From NCBI GenBank assembly GCA_905250115.1, contig CAJNOI010000008.1, forward strand, positions 1 to 64,000: 64,000 nt of DNA. Reading direction: 5' to 3'. The position numbers and the translations under genes were made by a program. Below, in pieces: positions 16,418 through 26,746 of this stretch. Every line of letters starts with the position of its first letter. The first letter of the stretch is position 1. Below the pieces are notes generated by a model that was given only the letters and a program-made list of their open reading frames with translations, was not told the DNA's origin and did not search any database. Source of the DNA: Adineta steineri. Lineage: Eukaryota > Rotifera > Eurotatoria > Adinetida > Adinetidae.

Positions 16418-16488
16418 AAGGGAGTAAGAGCTGGCACCCAGCACCGAAAAACGCCGAACAGGTGCTTGGTGTCAGTCCTTACCCCCTT
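16418..16488. repeat. Hairpin / fold-back element with 28-bp arms
   Basis: The arms 16418-16445 and 16461-16488 are inverted repeats matching at 23 of 28 positions. All but one of the differences are A/G transitions, and the loop is 15 bases (16446-16460). It is much more GC-rich than its surroundings. It could be a tiny fold-back transposon or a structured small-RNA precursor. Confidence 0.75.
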
Positions 16489-16925
16489 AGTTTCTCTACA
16501 AAAATGTGTTAGTTATGAATTAGTTTTATTTCAGTAAACTTAAAATAATTACATAAAAAGTATTTGAAAATGAAATATTTTTTGTTTTTTTCTTAAATAA
16601 GCTAATCTTTTCTCTTTGCTCCATCTTTGACTTGAGTATTATCATCTACTTAGAAAGAAACAATGAGATAATCGTTAAATTAATCTACATTAAGTAACTC
16701 AGTCTGTCAACTAAATAAAACAGACTAAGGTATTTGATACAAATATATTTATACAATTGAGATATAAAAACAAGATTATTAATGAAACAACAAACCAATA
16801 CAATAAACACAATAGAATATAAATGCAATGACTTAGAGAAAAGCAAGACTCTATAACGAAACAAATCAACATTGATATATAACAGGAAAATACATTATTA
16901 TACACGGCTAAGATTTAAAGATGGA

Positions 16926-18128
16926 TTAAATATTGATCTGATGATGATCTTGAATTAAAACTCCACTCATTACCATCTTTAATTTCTGACGATATTGCTT
17001 TGACAACCATTCGATCTTCTCATAACGAGATACTTCATTACATTTAGTAGATTCTCGAATACAACGTTGTTGGCGTCGATGATGATGACGATACTTCCGA
17101 ACAAGGATAGAGATATGATAAATAATTTTGTCGAGAACTACTACAACGAAAAGCAGATTCATAACACAGAGGGAAATTGGAAGAGCAACCGAACGTCTGA
17201 TTTTCTAAAGAACATGAAAAATTATCGTTAAAATGAGTGAAACAATAAAATATTTATTATAGCTTACCCATGCATAATATGCTCCGTCAAAGAGACATAT
17301 GATCGCACAGAGCGCGCTTATATATGCTAACGCCTAGACAATCACATATTCAAATTTTTGCCATTTTGTCGAATTTTTCTAGATAGCCAAAAAGAAAACA
17401 TTACAAGTTTTGCAAAAGTAAAGAATACTAAAAGAGATAGTTTACTATTTATGAGAAATTCTCATCAACTAATGCGTTCCCTTTGAGCTCATATTTTTCT
17501 CATTGACAGAGCTTATAGTGCAGATAGAAACCCTAAAATGGTTCGTGTCATCAGGCCTTTCTTCTCAAATTATAGTCATTTCAGTGAATTTTCAGTCTAA
17601 ACTAGAATTTTATGAAGAAAAACATTGCAATGAGGAATTTTCACTTGAAAATTTTTCCAACAACAAAACTCATGGCCCTTTTTAAACTCTGAAAGTTTCA
17701 GCGCAGACAAATGTTTTTATTTCAAGATAATACGTGTACAAAAATCACTGGTTTCTCACGGAAGCTCCTTGACATAGTTCATCTATCAAGTATCCTATAT
17801 CTTAAGAAAAATTCATTCGTGTTAGCTGAAACTCTCAGAATATAATAATGATCACGAGATTTATTATTTAGAAAATTTTCAAATGAAAATTCATTATTTC
17901 GATCTTTTTCATAGTAACCTATGGTAGGCTAAAAATTCAGTAAAGTGATCATAACTCAAGAAGTAACATATGAATTTAAACAGAGAGCATTAGTTAGTGA
18001 GGTTCTCTCGTTAGATAAATACAAAAGAAGATTCATACAAGTATACGTACTTTTTTTTCCAAAACATATTCCGAATTAGTTCTTGTTAAAGTAGAAGGTG
18101 TACTAGTTGATGTTATAACAACAGACAT
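16926..18128 (-). CDS. Small protein with two membrane spans (140 residues), unknown family
   Basis: Three exons (18128-18051, 17333-17268, 17204-16926), every junction in phase 0, give 140 residues starting MSVVITSTSTPSTLTRTNSE. Donors are GTACGT and GTAAGC; acceptors are CTAG and CTAAAG-type. Two hydrophobic segments are visible: ALAYISALCAIICLFDGAYY and SVALPISLCVMNLLFVVVVL. A basic His/Arg-rich tail (RKYRHHHRRQQR) follows. The first intron (717 bp) is far longer than usual here, so another exon may be hidden or the first exon may be wrong. I do not recognise the family. In-frame joining and the membrane pattern support a real gene, but the evidence is modest. Confidence 0.5.
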
Positions 18129-19031
18129 GATGAAAACTATATCTATAATTCTTTCCAATTTAAAATAATATATTAAACATTATAAAGTGAAAGATGGTTC
18201 AAATCAAATCAGAATGACTACACGTTCGTCAGAACATGGGTCGTAATTTTGATATTGAAGGACGTGTTTATTATTTTGCTAAGTTCATGTTCTCGAAATA
18301 ATGATATATATTGTTCATTATTGAAACATTTCGCTTTCGTTCAAATGTTTTTTTGACATATTCTTCTAGAATAAAATATAATCTTTCTTCAGATAAAATA
18401 TATTGTAAATCTGTGCATTATATACTGAAAAGCTATCTATGCATTCGCCTCTAAATGACGTATGACGCATCTGACTACAATATTAAAAAAGTATGTAAAG
18501 ATAGTTTTTCAGTGTTCATTCTAATATTCGTCATCAAATGGGAATTTATTATTCTACTACCTTCTTTACACTGTGCCACAAAATCTTGAAGCAATGCAAG
18601 AGATATTTGCAACCAACCACACTACATCTCTCTTCGGACAAGGTCACCAATTGTATATAACAACGTTTCCTTTCTTTGTTCTGTCCTCTTTCTATATCTT
18701 GACCCTTTCCTGATTTGAAAATGTATTGGTCAGTTGATTAGAAAATAAAATAGAAACAAGAAGCACGAAACATAGATAAACGGTTACAATAGAATACGAA
18801 AGGTATTATCTGATTATGCTACGAAATATTCCTATATCTAACAAGTAATGCACGTCCGATGACTCACTTAGCACTTTCTCGTAGAAATACACCCTCTTCA
18901 CGTTTATTGGAAAAACAATTGAAAATCTTGCTCTCCTTTGTTCTTCATTACTCTGAGCACATAATCGCATCCTACTCAAAGGTAAACGCAGATTAAAACA
19001 TATTAGACCTTTTGGCACCAGCGGTTTGTCT

Positions 19032-19123
19032 TGAGGGTGTGGGTGTTTGTTTGCGTTTGGTTACGGGTGTTGATCTCGTTGAAAAGAGTAGTCACAACCA
19101 CACCAGCACCCACGCACACACCC
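19032..19123. repeat. T/G-rich motif copy 2 with inverted partner
   Basis: TGAGGGTGTGGGTG at 19032-19045, then further TG-rich bases, then the complementary CACCAGCACCCACGCACACA around 19101-19123. The two ends could pair as an imperfect stem about 90 bp across. Confidence 0.6.
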
Positions 19124-19394
19124 TTCATTTATTTCTTTACTTCTTTCTTTCTTATTTCTTATTTCTTATTTCATCCATTTATTCACATCTTCGTCTTTAT
19201 CTATTCTTTATTTCTTCTTCTTATAAACTTTCTCTTGCTTAAATATCTAAAAAACATTTATTCTAAAATATAAAGTTATTATTTACTTATCCATTTTTAT
19301 TCACTTTTCATTACTCACTTATCATTTGTTATTACTTACATACTTATAGATTATATATTACATTATGTTTCGTTGATTCGCCAACATATCATAT

Positions 19395-19412
19395 CCACAC
19401 TCACACCCTCAG
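19395..19412 (-). repeat. T/G-rich motif copy 3 (reverse)
   Basis: CCACACTCACACCCTCAG. Its reverse complement, CTGAGGGTGTGAGTGTGG, closely matches the motif of the other copies. Confidence 0.6.
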
Positions 19413-19667
19413 CTGTGACTCGACATTAAATCGGTTAATCTTTTCACATTTTTTTCGGCAGCGTCTACTATAAGACTGTTACCGTGCAAAAAGCCAGTAA
19501 ATACACAAACCGCAATTTTTTTTATATATGTCATCTGGACAATCGATATAGTACGTCCTTTTTCTCCTTTTAAAAATAGAACAATATTTTTTAAATTGTA
19601 GATATCGTTTTCATTATCTATTGGACTGCAATTGTTCTCAGTAATATTCAAGATTCATCGAGACAAA

Positions 19668-19972
19668 ATGTTATTTTTATACATTATTCTATTAGCATTT
19701 GTCTCATTAATCACTGGAACAATTGCAGCCAAAAAATCAAATATGACAATACCAAATAATCGAATATTTTTATTAAAGGTAAAAAAATTTATATATTCAC
19801 TGTAATATACATCAAAAAAAATTATTTTAGACATCGCATACTCGACTAATTATAGGTATTATATTACATATCTTTAGTAAGTTACTTTGTAATTATATTT
19901 TGTAATATTTGAATTGAATCTTTAGTGGTTGCTTCTGATATCTATCCCAGGTTAAAAGCAACGACAACGTAA
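19668..19972 (+). CDS. Small membrane-peptide gene A (tandem pair), about 68 residues
   Basis: Predicted exons 19668-19778, 19831-19876 and 19926-19972. The first exon, MLFLYIILLAFVSLITGTIA, is a signal-anchor-like hydrophobic stretch followed by AKKSNMTIPNNRIFLLK. The donor is GTAAAA and the next acceptor is ATTTTAG. The second exon continues TSHTRLIIGIILHIF. It resembles the exon at 20353-20535 in TIPxxRxxLLK and in having a phase-0 intron right after LLK, so the two look like a tandem duplicate. The last exon runs into the palindromic element at about 19946. Family unknown. The first two exons are more credible than the third. Confidence 0.4.
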
Positions 19973-20201
19973 ACGACCGTACACGATGTAAAAATGGTAT
20001 AAAACGAGAAAAACCGTTGTTTTCTCGTTGCCGTAATCCGGCATCCCAGAAAACGATAGAAATAGTGTGAAAAACGGCTACTTTTCTGGGATGACGAATT
20101 ATGGCAAAATACGGTAAGAATTAATGCAGTAATACACCGTCTTATAATTGTTTTAGGCCATTTAAGACACCGTGTCTGGCAGCCAGAATGGTTAACCTAG
20201 G
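19946..20201. repeat. Palindrome-rich element, possible MITE
   Basis: CCCAGGTTAA (19946-19955) faces TTAACCTAGG (20192-20201), inverted with 9 of 10 bases matching. Inside are two perfect stems: AACGAGAAAA/TTTTCTCGTT (20003-20012 and 20020-20029) and CATCCCAGAAAA/TTTTCTGGGATG (20042-20053 and 20082-20093). It is CG-richer than its surroundings. No convincing target duplication was found, and the left end may instead belong to the small gene A. Confidence 0.5.
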
Positions 20202-20352
20202 TACTAGCCCTGTTTGTATTACATTGTGGCAATGATGTTCGCTTGCAAAAACAAAGTATATCGAACAAAAGCCAAAATCATAATATATAGCATATTTGCT
20301 TTTGAACTAGTATGTCTAATTTTTGTTTTAAAACTCAAATAAAACTTTTAAC

Positions 20353-20673
20353 TTGTATATTCATTTTCTATATTCGATTATTCTACAGCTAGTTTTGCTA
20401 TTCTCACGTGTACATAATGGTCTGAGTGTATCTACATTAACCATTATTTTATTATTAATTGGTTTCATCATCTCATTGATTTTATTCAACAAAGCAAATA
20501 TAACCATACCGAAAAGACGTTTATATCTACTTAAAGTATAAACATTTATATTGAATATAACTGGTCATAAAAAAATGTTTTTTTAGTTTTCATTTTGCAA
20601 ATTAATAACCGGTGTCTCGTTTACAGGACCTCTATATCGACTGAAACAAAACTCCCAGATCGATGGTTTCTAA
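20353..20673 (+). CDS. Small membrane-peptide gene B (tandem pair), possibly incomplete or decayed
   Basis: Open frame about 20353-20535, then exon 20587-20673 ending in TAA. The frame reads STLTIILLLIGFIISLILFN, then KANITIPKRRLYLLK, then an intron (GTATAA..TTTTTTAG) at the same place as in gene A. The next exon reads FSFCKLITGVSFTGPLYRLK. No in-frame ATG precedes the hydrophobic stretch. An acceptor-like TTCTACAG at 20383-20390 suggests either a missed upstream exon or a decayed copy. The last codons lie inside the CCCAG-bordered element at 20654. Family unknown. Confidence 0.35.
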
Positions 20674-20743
20674 AGCACTATTCCGTGAAATCTTCAGAAT
20701 ACCACGGAACCGGCCGTTTCCGTGCCGGATTGTTCGACCTGGG
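20654..20743. repeat. 90-bp CCCAG-bordered palindromic element
   Basis: CCCAGATCGA (20654-20663) faces TCGACCTGGG (20734-20743), inverted with 9 of 10 bases matching. Inside, CACGGAA/TTCCGTG (20703-20709 and 20718-20724) forms another stem around CCGGCCG. It resembles a very short MITE related in ends to the 19946 element. No clear target duplication. Confidence 0.5.
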
Positions 20744-20808
20744 TTTTAGTGATCTCTTTTAATATATATGGTCTGTTCTCTCATCGTATTTTACATGTTT
20801 ACAGAAGC

Positions 20809-20823
20809 TGGGTGTGGGTGTGG
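20809..20823 (+). repeat. T/G-rich motif copy 4
   Basis: CTGGGTGTGGGTGTGG, matching the telomere-like core of the other copies. An inverted partner, CTCACACCCACTTC, 25-40 bp downstream was later split by the hAT-type MITE. Confidence 0.6.
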
Positions 20824-20847
20824 AAGTGAGTGTCATTCTTTAACATG

Positions 20848-21054
20848 CTCACACCCAGTGGCGTAAATAGGGGGGGGGGGGCGCGTGGGGCGCATAGCCC
20901 CCCTGCTTCCGAAAACTAATAGGAAAAAGGGGTTTGTGCCCCCCCTGCTTCTAGAAAATTCAGTTTTTTTGACCATTAAAATAGAAAAACTAGGCTTGCG
21001 CCCCCCCCTACACCCCCCCTGCTCCGACACCTGACTTACGCCCCTGCTCACACC
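20848..21054. mobile_element. Non-autonomous hAT-type transposon (MITE) with 8-bp target duplication
   Basis: The element spans 20856-21046 (191 bp), starting CAGTGGCGTAAATAGGG and ending in the inverted CTTACGCCCCTG. The ends match at about 13 of 17 bases. It is flanked on both sides by the identical 8-mer CTCACACC (20848-20855 and 21047-21054). CAG..CTG ends and 8-bp duplications are typical of the hAT superfamily. The inside is G- or C-homopolymer-rich with no transposase frame, so it would be moved in trans. The minus-strand frame 20833-21057 is a chance frame over it. Confidence 0.88.
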
Positions 21055-21814
21055 CACTTCTATTGAAAATAAACTATGGATCAGTCTGAAATATTCACCA
21101 GTTTATTATAAATTTTTAATTGAAATCAAATAAAAAATGATCAATGAGCTAGTACTACTTGTTTTTAAAATAATCCTATCATCTATCACTCTTCTGTAGT
21201 TAATATTTGAATAAAGTTATAACAAATTTATAAAACAGGATATATATTTTTTTCTTCTCTTTCGGTTCTTCTCATAAAACAAAGTTTCGGATTAAAAACT
21301 TGTAAAATAAAAATATTCTACGTGATAGAAAATGTTTTTGATCATAATACACGAAATTTCAAACGTATTCATATTTCATGAACAAATTTTCTTTAAATTT
21401 TATAATTCAAGACATAATAAATAAGTTTTTGTAATAAATACAATAAAATATGCGACATAACTACCATTACAGTTCACAGTAACAGATGTTATAAGATGTA
21501 TACATCTAGTTTTTTTTCTGAAAGAAAAACAAATTTTCTGTAGGTGTTTCTATTGTTGTATTTACTGTAACTGATAAGAATTATATTTCAAACGCAAAAA
21601 AGCTAAATAATTTTCTTATTTCCTTTTGTATTATCGTGTTTCTCTTTGATGCATTCAGATATGGCTAACAAAGCCAGATATTAATAATAAATAGATTGAA
21701 TTTCCTTCATTTACGTCAAATTAATTTTTCTACACTCAGAAATCACTCGCAAAGTCGGGAGTGAAAAACATCTAGTTCTAGAATTATTTTTCATTTGATT
21801 TATATCTGTAGAGA
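21055..21814. other. Upstream region of the three-repeat membrane protein gene
   Basis: AT-rich; presumably promoter and 5' leader. No element recognised. Confidence 0.5.
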
Positions 21815-24800
21815 ATGTCTTTTCTCAAAGATTTCTTTCTAAACTTAAATCTCTTCAAACCATCTCCTGATAGCGATGAAATAGAAGATGATCAAAAACG
21901 TCGCTGGAATATTATAGCTACCCGCGTCTATATTTTAATCATTATATTGAGTCTTATTGGAAGTGCATTATTTTTATCGTTGATTACTCAAACAACAATG
22001 ATCAAGATTAAAAATCCAACAAAAGAAAAAATTCAGTCTCTTCCTTCGAATGCTCGATGTCCTTGTTCTCAAATATCTTTTCCTTATGGAAAATTTATTT
22101 CACTTCAAAAAAAATTTCATCAAGTTTGTTCAAGTGAATTGGTACTTGATCGATGGCTTAAAACAATAAATACTGGACCGAACTCTACTTTGTTTCTCGG
22201 TACTGATTTTCGAGCTTTTGGTAGTGCTCAGTTTCAAGCACTTGCTGGTTTTTGTCGTTTATCAAAAGTGAATATTGAACAAAGCATCAATTCTTTTTAT
22301 CTACGTACATTATTAAGTGCACAAGTACTATCTGAAATCGATCTTAAATCGCAAATGAAATCATTGATCGACGAACTTCAATCAACAGCACCGAACATTT
22401 TTAATGGTTTACTAAGATTAGTAAATGATATGATACGAACAAATGAATTAATAACTGCATTACAGACAAATGCCGTTCATGTTTACTATGTAACTGGTCC
22501 TAATGACATTATTGTCACAAAAGGCACACTTGCACATTCACAAGAGGATGGTAGTCGTTGTATGTGTAAGCAGAAAGGCTGTAAGAAGTTTCTTTCAGCT
22601 ATACATAGTGTGACAAATAGATTTACAGGTTCTAAAGATAATATCGTTCTTTGGATTATACCAGGAATATCTTCAGGTTGTATGCCTGTTACTTCAATTC
22701 TACTTTCAACACTGGAATGTTTCTACAATCAAACATGTCTAGATAAGCTTATTTCATATTTTGCAACAAATGAAACATTCGAAGCAATGAATGTGACTGA
22801 ACAAAGTCGATTTTATTCAAACTCAACCGTACAATCCATAGTTGATAAACTAATGATCGAAGACTGGATAAGAACTATTTCATATGAAAATTATTATTCT
22901 CAATGTGCACCATCTTTATGCACATATTATGAAGTATCCCGACATAATAAGATATATATCTTGACAAAACTAATCAGTTTATTAGCTGGGTTCGTAATAG
23001 GATTCAAATTAGTTATTCTAATTGTCATTCGACTCATACGATGGTTAAAAGAACCTGCAATAAGACCAAGAGATTCTAGTAAGTTTCATAAAGTGGTATA
23101 TTAATCTCTAATTTGAAACTAACTATTTAGTTTGTATACGTTGTCGAAAACTTCTGGTATCTACTCGAAAGAAACTCATTGAACTAAATCTGTTCAAACA
23201 TTATCCAAGTACTGATCGACAAATACGTCATCAACGTTATGCTACTCGAATCTATATATTATTATTATGTATATCGCTTGTAATTTTAACGATTTATACT
23301 TTATTACAAAGAACAATTCAATCGAAAACAATTCCTTATCCAACTCAATCGGAATATCTTCAACTTCGAAAACTTTATCCAAATACTCTTTCATGTCCAT
23401 GTACTTCAATTTCAATGCCTTACTCTACTTTTATTAAACTTCAGCCATATTATCATCAGCTGTGCTCAAGTAATTTTACTTCTCAAGAATGGATCAGTTA
23501 TACGGCTATTATGGGACGCCAATCAGTATACTTTTCGGATTATCGAGGAACTGCTACTATTCAGTTTCAAACTCTATCTATGTTTTGTGAAGAAGCTCAT
23601 CAGACAATTAACGATACTCTTCGAATATTTTTTCAAACAAAATTTGTAAGTATACAAGTTATTTCTGAGCAGTCATTTGAATTTCAAATGAATTCATTGA
23701 TTGAAAATTGGAAGTCAACAACTATTAATACATTTAAGCGTACTATTCGATCCGTTCGTGAAATCACACAAGGAAATCAATTATCAAATGGTGGATTTAA
23801 TTCCATAGCTGATGTTAATCCAATTACAAGAAGAACAATAATACAACCAAGGCAGTATTCTACTTGTAATTGTGGTTTATCACGATCATGTTTATATCCA
23901 ACTGGTATCTACAATGGAGATGAACCTAACAATTTAATTAACTTTTATTCAGTTCCTAACTTCTTTCTTGGTTGTTATCCTATTGAAGCTTTATTTTCAT
24001 CAACATTAGATTGCTTCTATGATCTTTCATGTATGTTAACAATTCATAATTTATCAGTTACAGTTGCTTCACAATCTTTTACATATACTCCTCTTGATAA
24101 AAATCTTAATCAGCCAAATGAAACAATTGAATTGATTGTGAATAGATTAATGGTTGATAAATGGTTTTCGAATGTTTCTTTTTCATCCTATTATGATAAA
24201 TGTTCTCCATCATTATGTACATTTGAATATGAAGATCATCAACATTTTGGATATTTTATTACTATTATCATTACTCTTTATGGAGGTTTATCACTTGGAC
24301 TTCAATTTATTATTTGGATTGGACTTCAATTTATTGAACAAATTATGTCGAATTGTTCATCTATTTTAGTAGTTTGGCATTCAGTCAGACGTATATTTAG
24401 TTTTAATAATAAACATAAAATCATTTGCCAATTGCAGTTTGTTCTTGTTGTTATCATGCTTACTGTTTTCTTTAGTTTAACTACTTTTAATCTTCGTACA
24501 AAAACTGTTGAAATTCGAAATATTACATTAACTACTTATAAAAATCTTTTGGAACAATCGCATGAATCATTTCAGTGCCCGTGTTCGCAAATATCGATCA
24601 AATATCGAGAATTTCTCGATATTGAAGCACGTTATCATCAAATATGTTCGAGTGATTTTGTTTCTAATCCATGGATTACATATATATTTAATCTTACTAT
24701 TCCTGGTAATCAATACAATTCAACTGATTTCTATCATACATCTAGTGGACAATTTCAATTACTTGCTTCATTATGTCGATTATCTGAAGAAACAGCAAAT

Positions 24801-25505
24801 CAATCACTTTTACAACTAATTGAAAATGATTTTATTAATATTGAACTTTTATCTCCAAATTTATTAGAGAATCGTATTCAATCAACTGTTAATGAATTTG
24901 AATTAACAATGCCGAATTTATTTATAAATACTATTTCTTTAATTCGAGAAATGATTGCAGCAAATATGTTAATGAGTGTATTCTCAACTAATTGGATGAT
25001 CGGTACTCCACAAAACATAACTCATAGGCAGTCAGCTTTTATAGTACCACTTGATTACCAAGACTGTACTTGTGCAGTGTCATCTAAATGTGTTTCTCCT
25101 TCTCGTGGTATGCTTTCTGGTTGTTATCCACTTGAAACTATTCTACAATCAACACTCGAATGTCTTTTTATTCCAACATGTATTAATATCACTGGTAATT
25201 TCAAAGTATTGAATATTTCTTTGGTTAATTCAAGTCGTTTTCCTCTGAATACAACCGTTGAAACAATTGTTAATAAATTAATGGTTGAAGAATTCTTAAA
25301 GAAAATATCCTATGCATCATATTTTGATCGATGTGCACCATTATTATGTAGTTACTCATACGATGATAAAAATAATCTTATTGAAGGTATTACAACTCTT
25401 ATTGGTCTTTATGGTGGTTTAACAATCATTTGTCGATTATTGTCGAAATTCATTGTCAGATATATTTTATGTCGAAGACAACGAATTAATCCAATTACAA
25501 ACTGA
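21815..25505 (+). CDS. Large membrane protein with three tandem CPC-type repeats (1212 residues)
   Basis: Two exons (21815-23078 and 23131-25505) join in frame through an isoleucine codon split 1+2. Read without the intron, the first frame would stop at 23104. Three homologous units follow one another, each about 380-400 residues. Each unit has an N-terminal membrane span, then CPCSQISFPYGKFISLQ or close variants (CPCTSISMPYSTF, CPCSQISIKYREF), then YHQxCSS, then a SxQFQxLAxFCRLS-like block. A Cys-rich stretch with GCYPxExxxSTLxCF follows, then LMxxxWxxxxSxxxYxxxCxPxLCxY, then a C-terminal membrane span. The even cysteine spacing suggests disulphide-bonded extracellular domains with short cytosolic links. 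I believe similar CPCS-type proteins are abundant in bdelloid proteomes, but no function is known to me. Each unit has many N-x-S/T sites. Confidence 0.85.
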
Positions 25506-26746
25506 AACACATTTTTTTTAATACTAAATAGATATGCTTTTGCTTTAAAATGTGTTAAGATTTGTGTATAAGAGATTTTCTTGTGATTATGAGAAGTGTC
25601 AGTGAATAAAATACGAAATAAATTATATCTTTTTCTTTGACATGTCCTACCATTTCACTTCGTTTATGGCTTTATCTAGATGCTGATAACTCACAATCGT
25701 GTCTAGAATTAATTGATCAGTTTTCAATCTAATAATGTCCAACAACAGAGTCCATTCTCCTAGGCAACCTTCCATTCACATATGTATTTCCGGTTTATCA
25801 AAACTATCTAGGCATATATCGATAAAAGATCTCTCTTTGGATTGATAAGTCAGATGAGTACCACACTGAGTACAGAAGATACGCTGAGGGTGTTGTTGTA
25901 GGCAGAGTAAAGATACCCACACTCACATCTTCAAATAATGAAAAACGTGTTTTAATCTATATAAAACCTCCATAAATCTAGAGCAATTCACTTATCTTTT
26001 ACCTGCTTTGATATATTCAAAATCAACAATAGAAAAGTTGCTGTTCATCTTGTAGTTTGTAGCTTTTATATCTGCACTTTAGAAAAACAAAAAAAAAATT
26101 GGATTCAACATCCCAAATATCAACATAAAACCTCGATCAACTTCATCATTTTTACCATTATTCATGTTAGTGGTAGAAATCTGATCATCTTTTATATAAC
26201 AAAATAATAAAGTAAACGAAATTACACAATTGTTCGAACAATAACAACAGACGCTTAAACCATCTGGAAGCCTGTTTTACATAAAATACAACAGACTCCT
26301 CTTTCAGTACTATTAAAGTTATAATCAAATTTATATGAGCAGCATATCGTTGTAAGTCTTGAACATTACTTAAAATTGTAACAACTTGTACAAGATTAAG
26401 AATATCTATTCCTTGTTGTAAGTTAATACTGTTACAAGGAAACTCGTTTTACTAGTTCTCTTGTGACTTGTATTTACTCAAGAAATATAAAAAAACCAGA
26501 TAGAACATCTGTTCATCATGCTTCTCAAATGACGACACTCGAATATTTTTTTATTGGCAAAATCAATATTGACATTATTATCTCTTAACATTGTATTAAT
26601 CGATTAGCTGTTTTTAATGAACAAACCACCAAATCTATTTAAAAACGAAGCCATACATGTCACAAATTACTAATAAACAAGAAATAAACATTAAAATTAT
26701 ATTGCACAAATGGTGGTTAAAAGCAAACCAATAGAGAGAAAAAAAA
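25506..26746. other. Intergenic with T/G motif copy 5
   Basis: 3' flanks of the three-repeat gene (plus) and the TIR-NHL gene (minus). CTGAGGGTGTTG at 25884-25895 faces ACCCACACTCACA at 25915-25927, an inverted T/G-motif pair. A minus-strand frame of about 86 codons near 26200-26450 lacks an ATG and is not called. Confidence 0.55.

Larger units (their letters stand above)
15578..16925. other. Intergenic, with G/T-rich motif and hairpin
   Basis: Probable EHD promoter region. It contains one copy of the T/G-rich motif (16091-16130) and the long hairpin at 16418-16488, described separately. The plus-strand open frame 15694-15936 has no supporting features. Confidence 0.6.
18129..19667. other. 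Intergenic with T/G motif copies 2 and 3
   Basis: AT-rich, with short chance frames on both strands (18806-19018 minus; 19012-19273 plus, two overlapping frames in a T-rich stretch). It holds two T/G-rich motif copies, at 19032-19045 with an inverted partner at 19101-19123, and at 19395-19412 (reverse orientation). Confidence 0.6.

Noticed and set aside
19012..19273. Two overlapping plus-strand frames
   Set aside because: Different frames of the same T-rich stretch; composition explains both.
20833..21057. Minus-strand frame of 74 codons
   Set aside because: It runs over the G/C homopolymers of the hAT-type MITE.
26200..26450. Minus-strand leucine-rich frame of about 86 codons
   Set aside because: No ATG and no convincing acceptor; the upstream part lies in a local inverted repeat. 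Kept as doubtful only.
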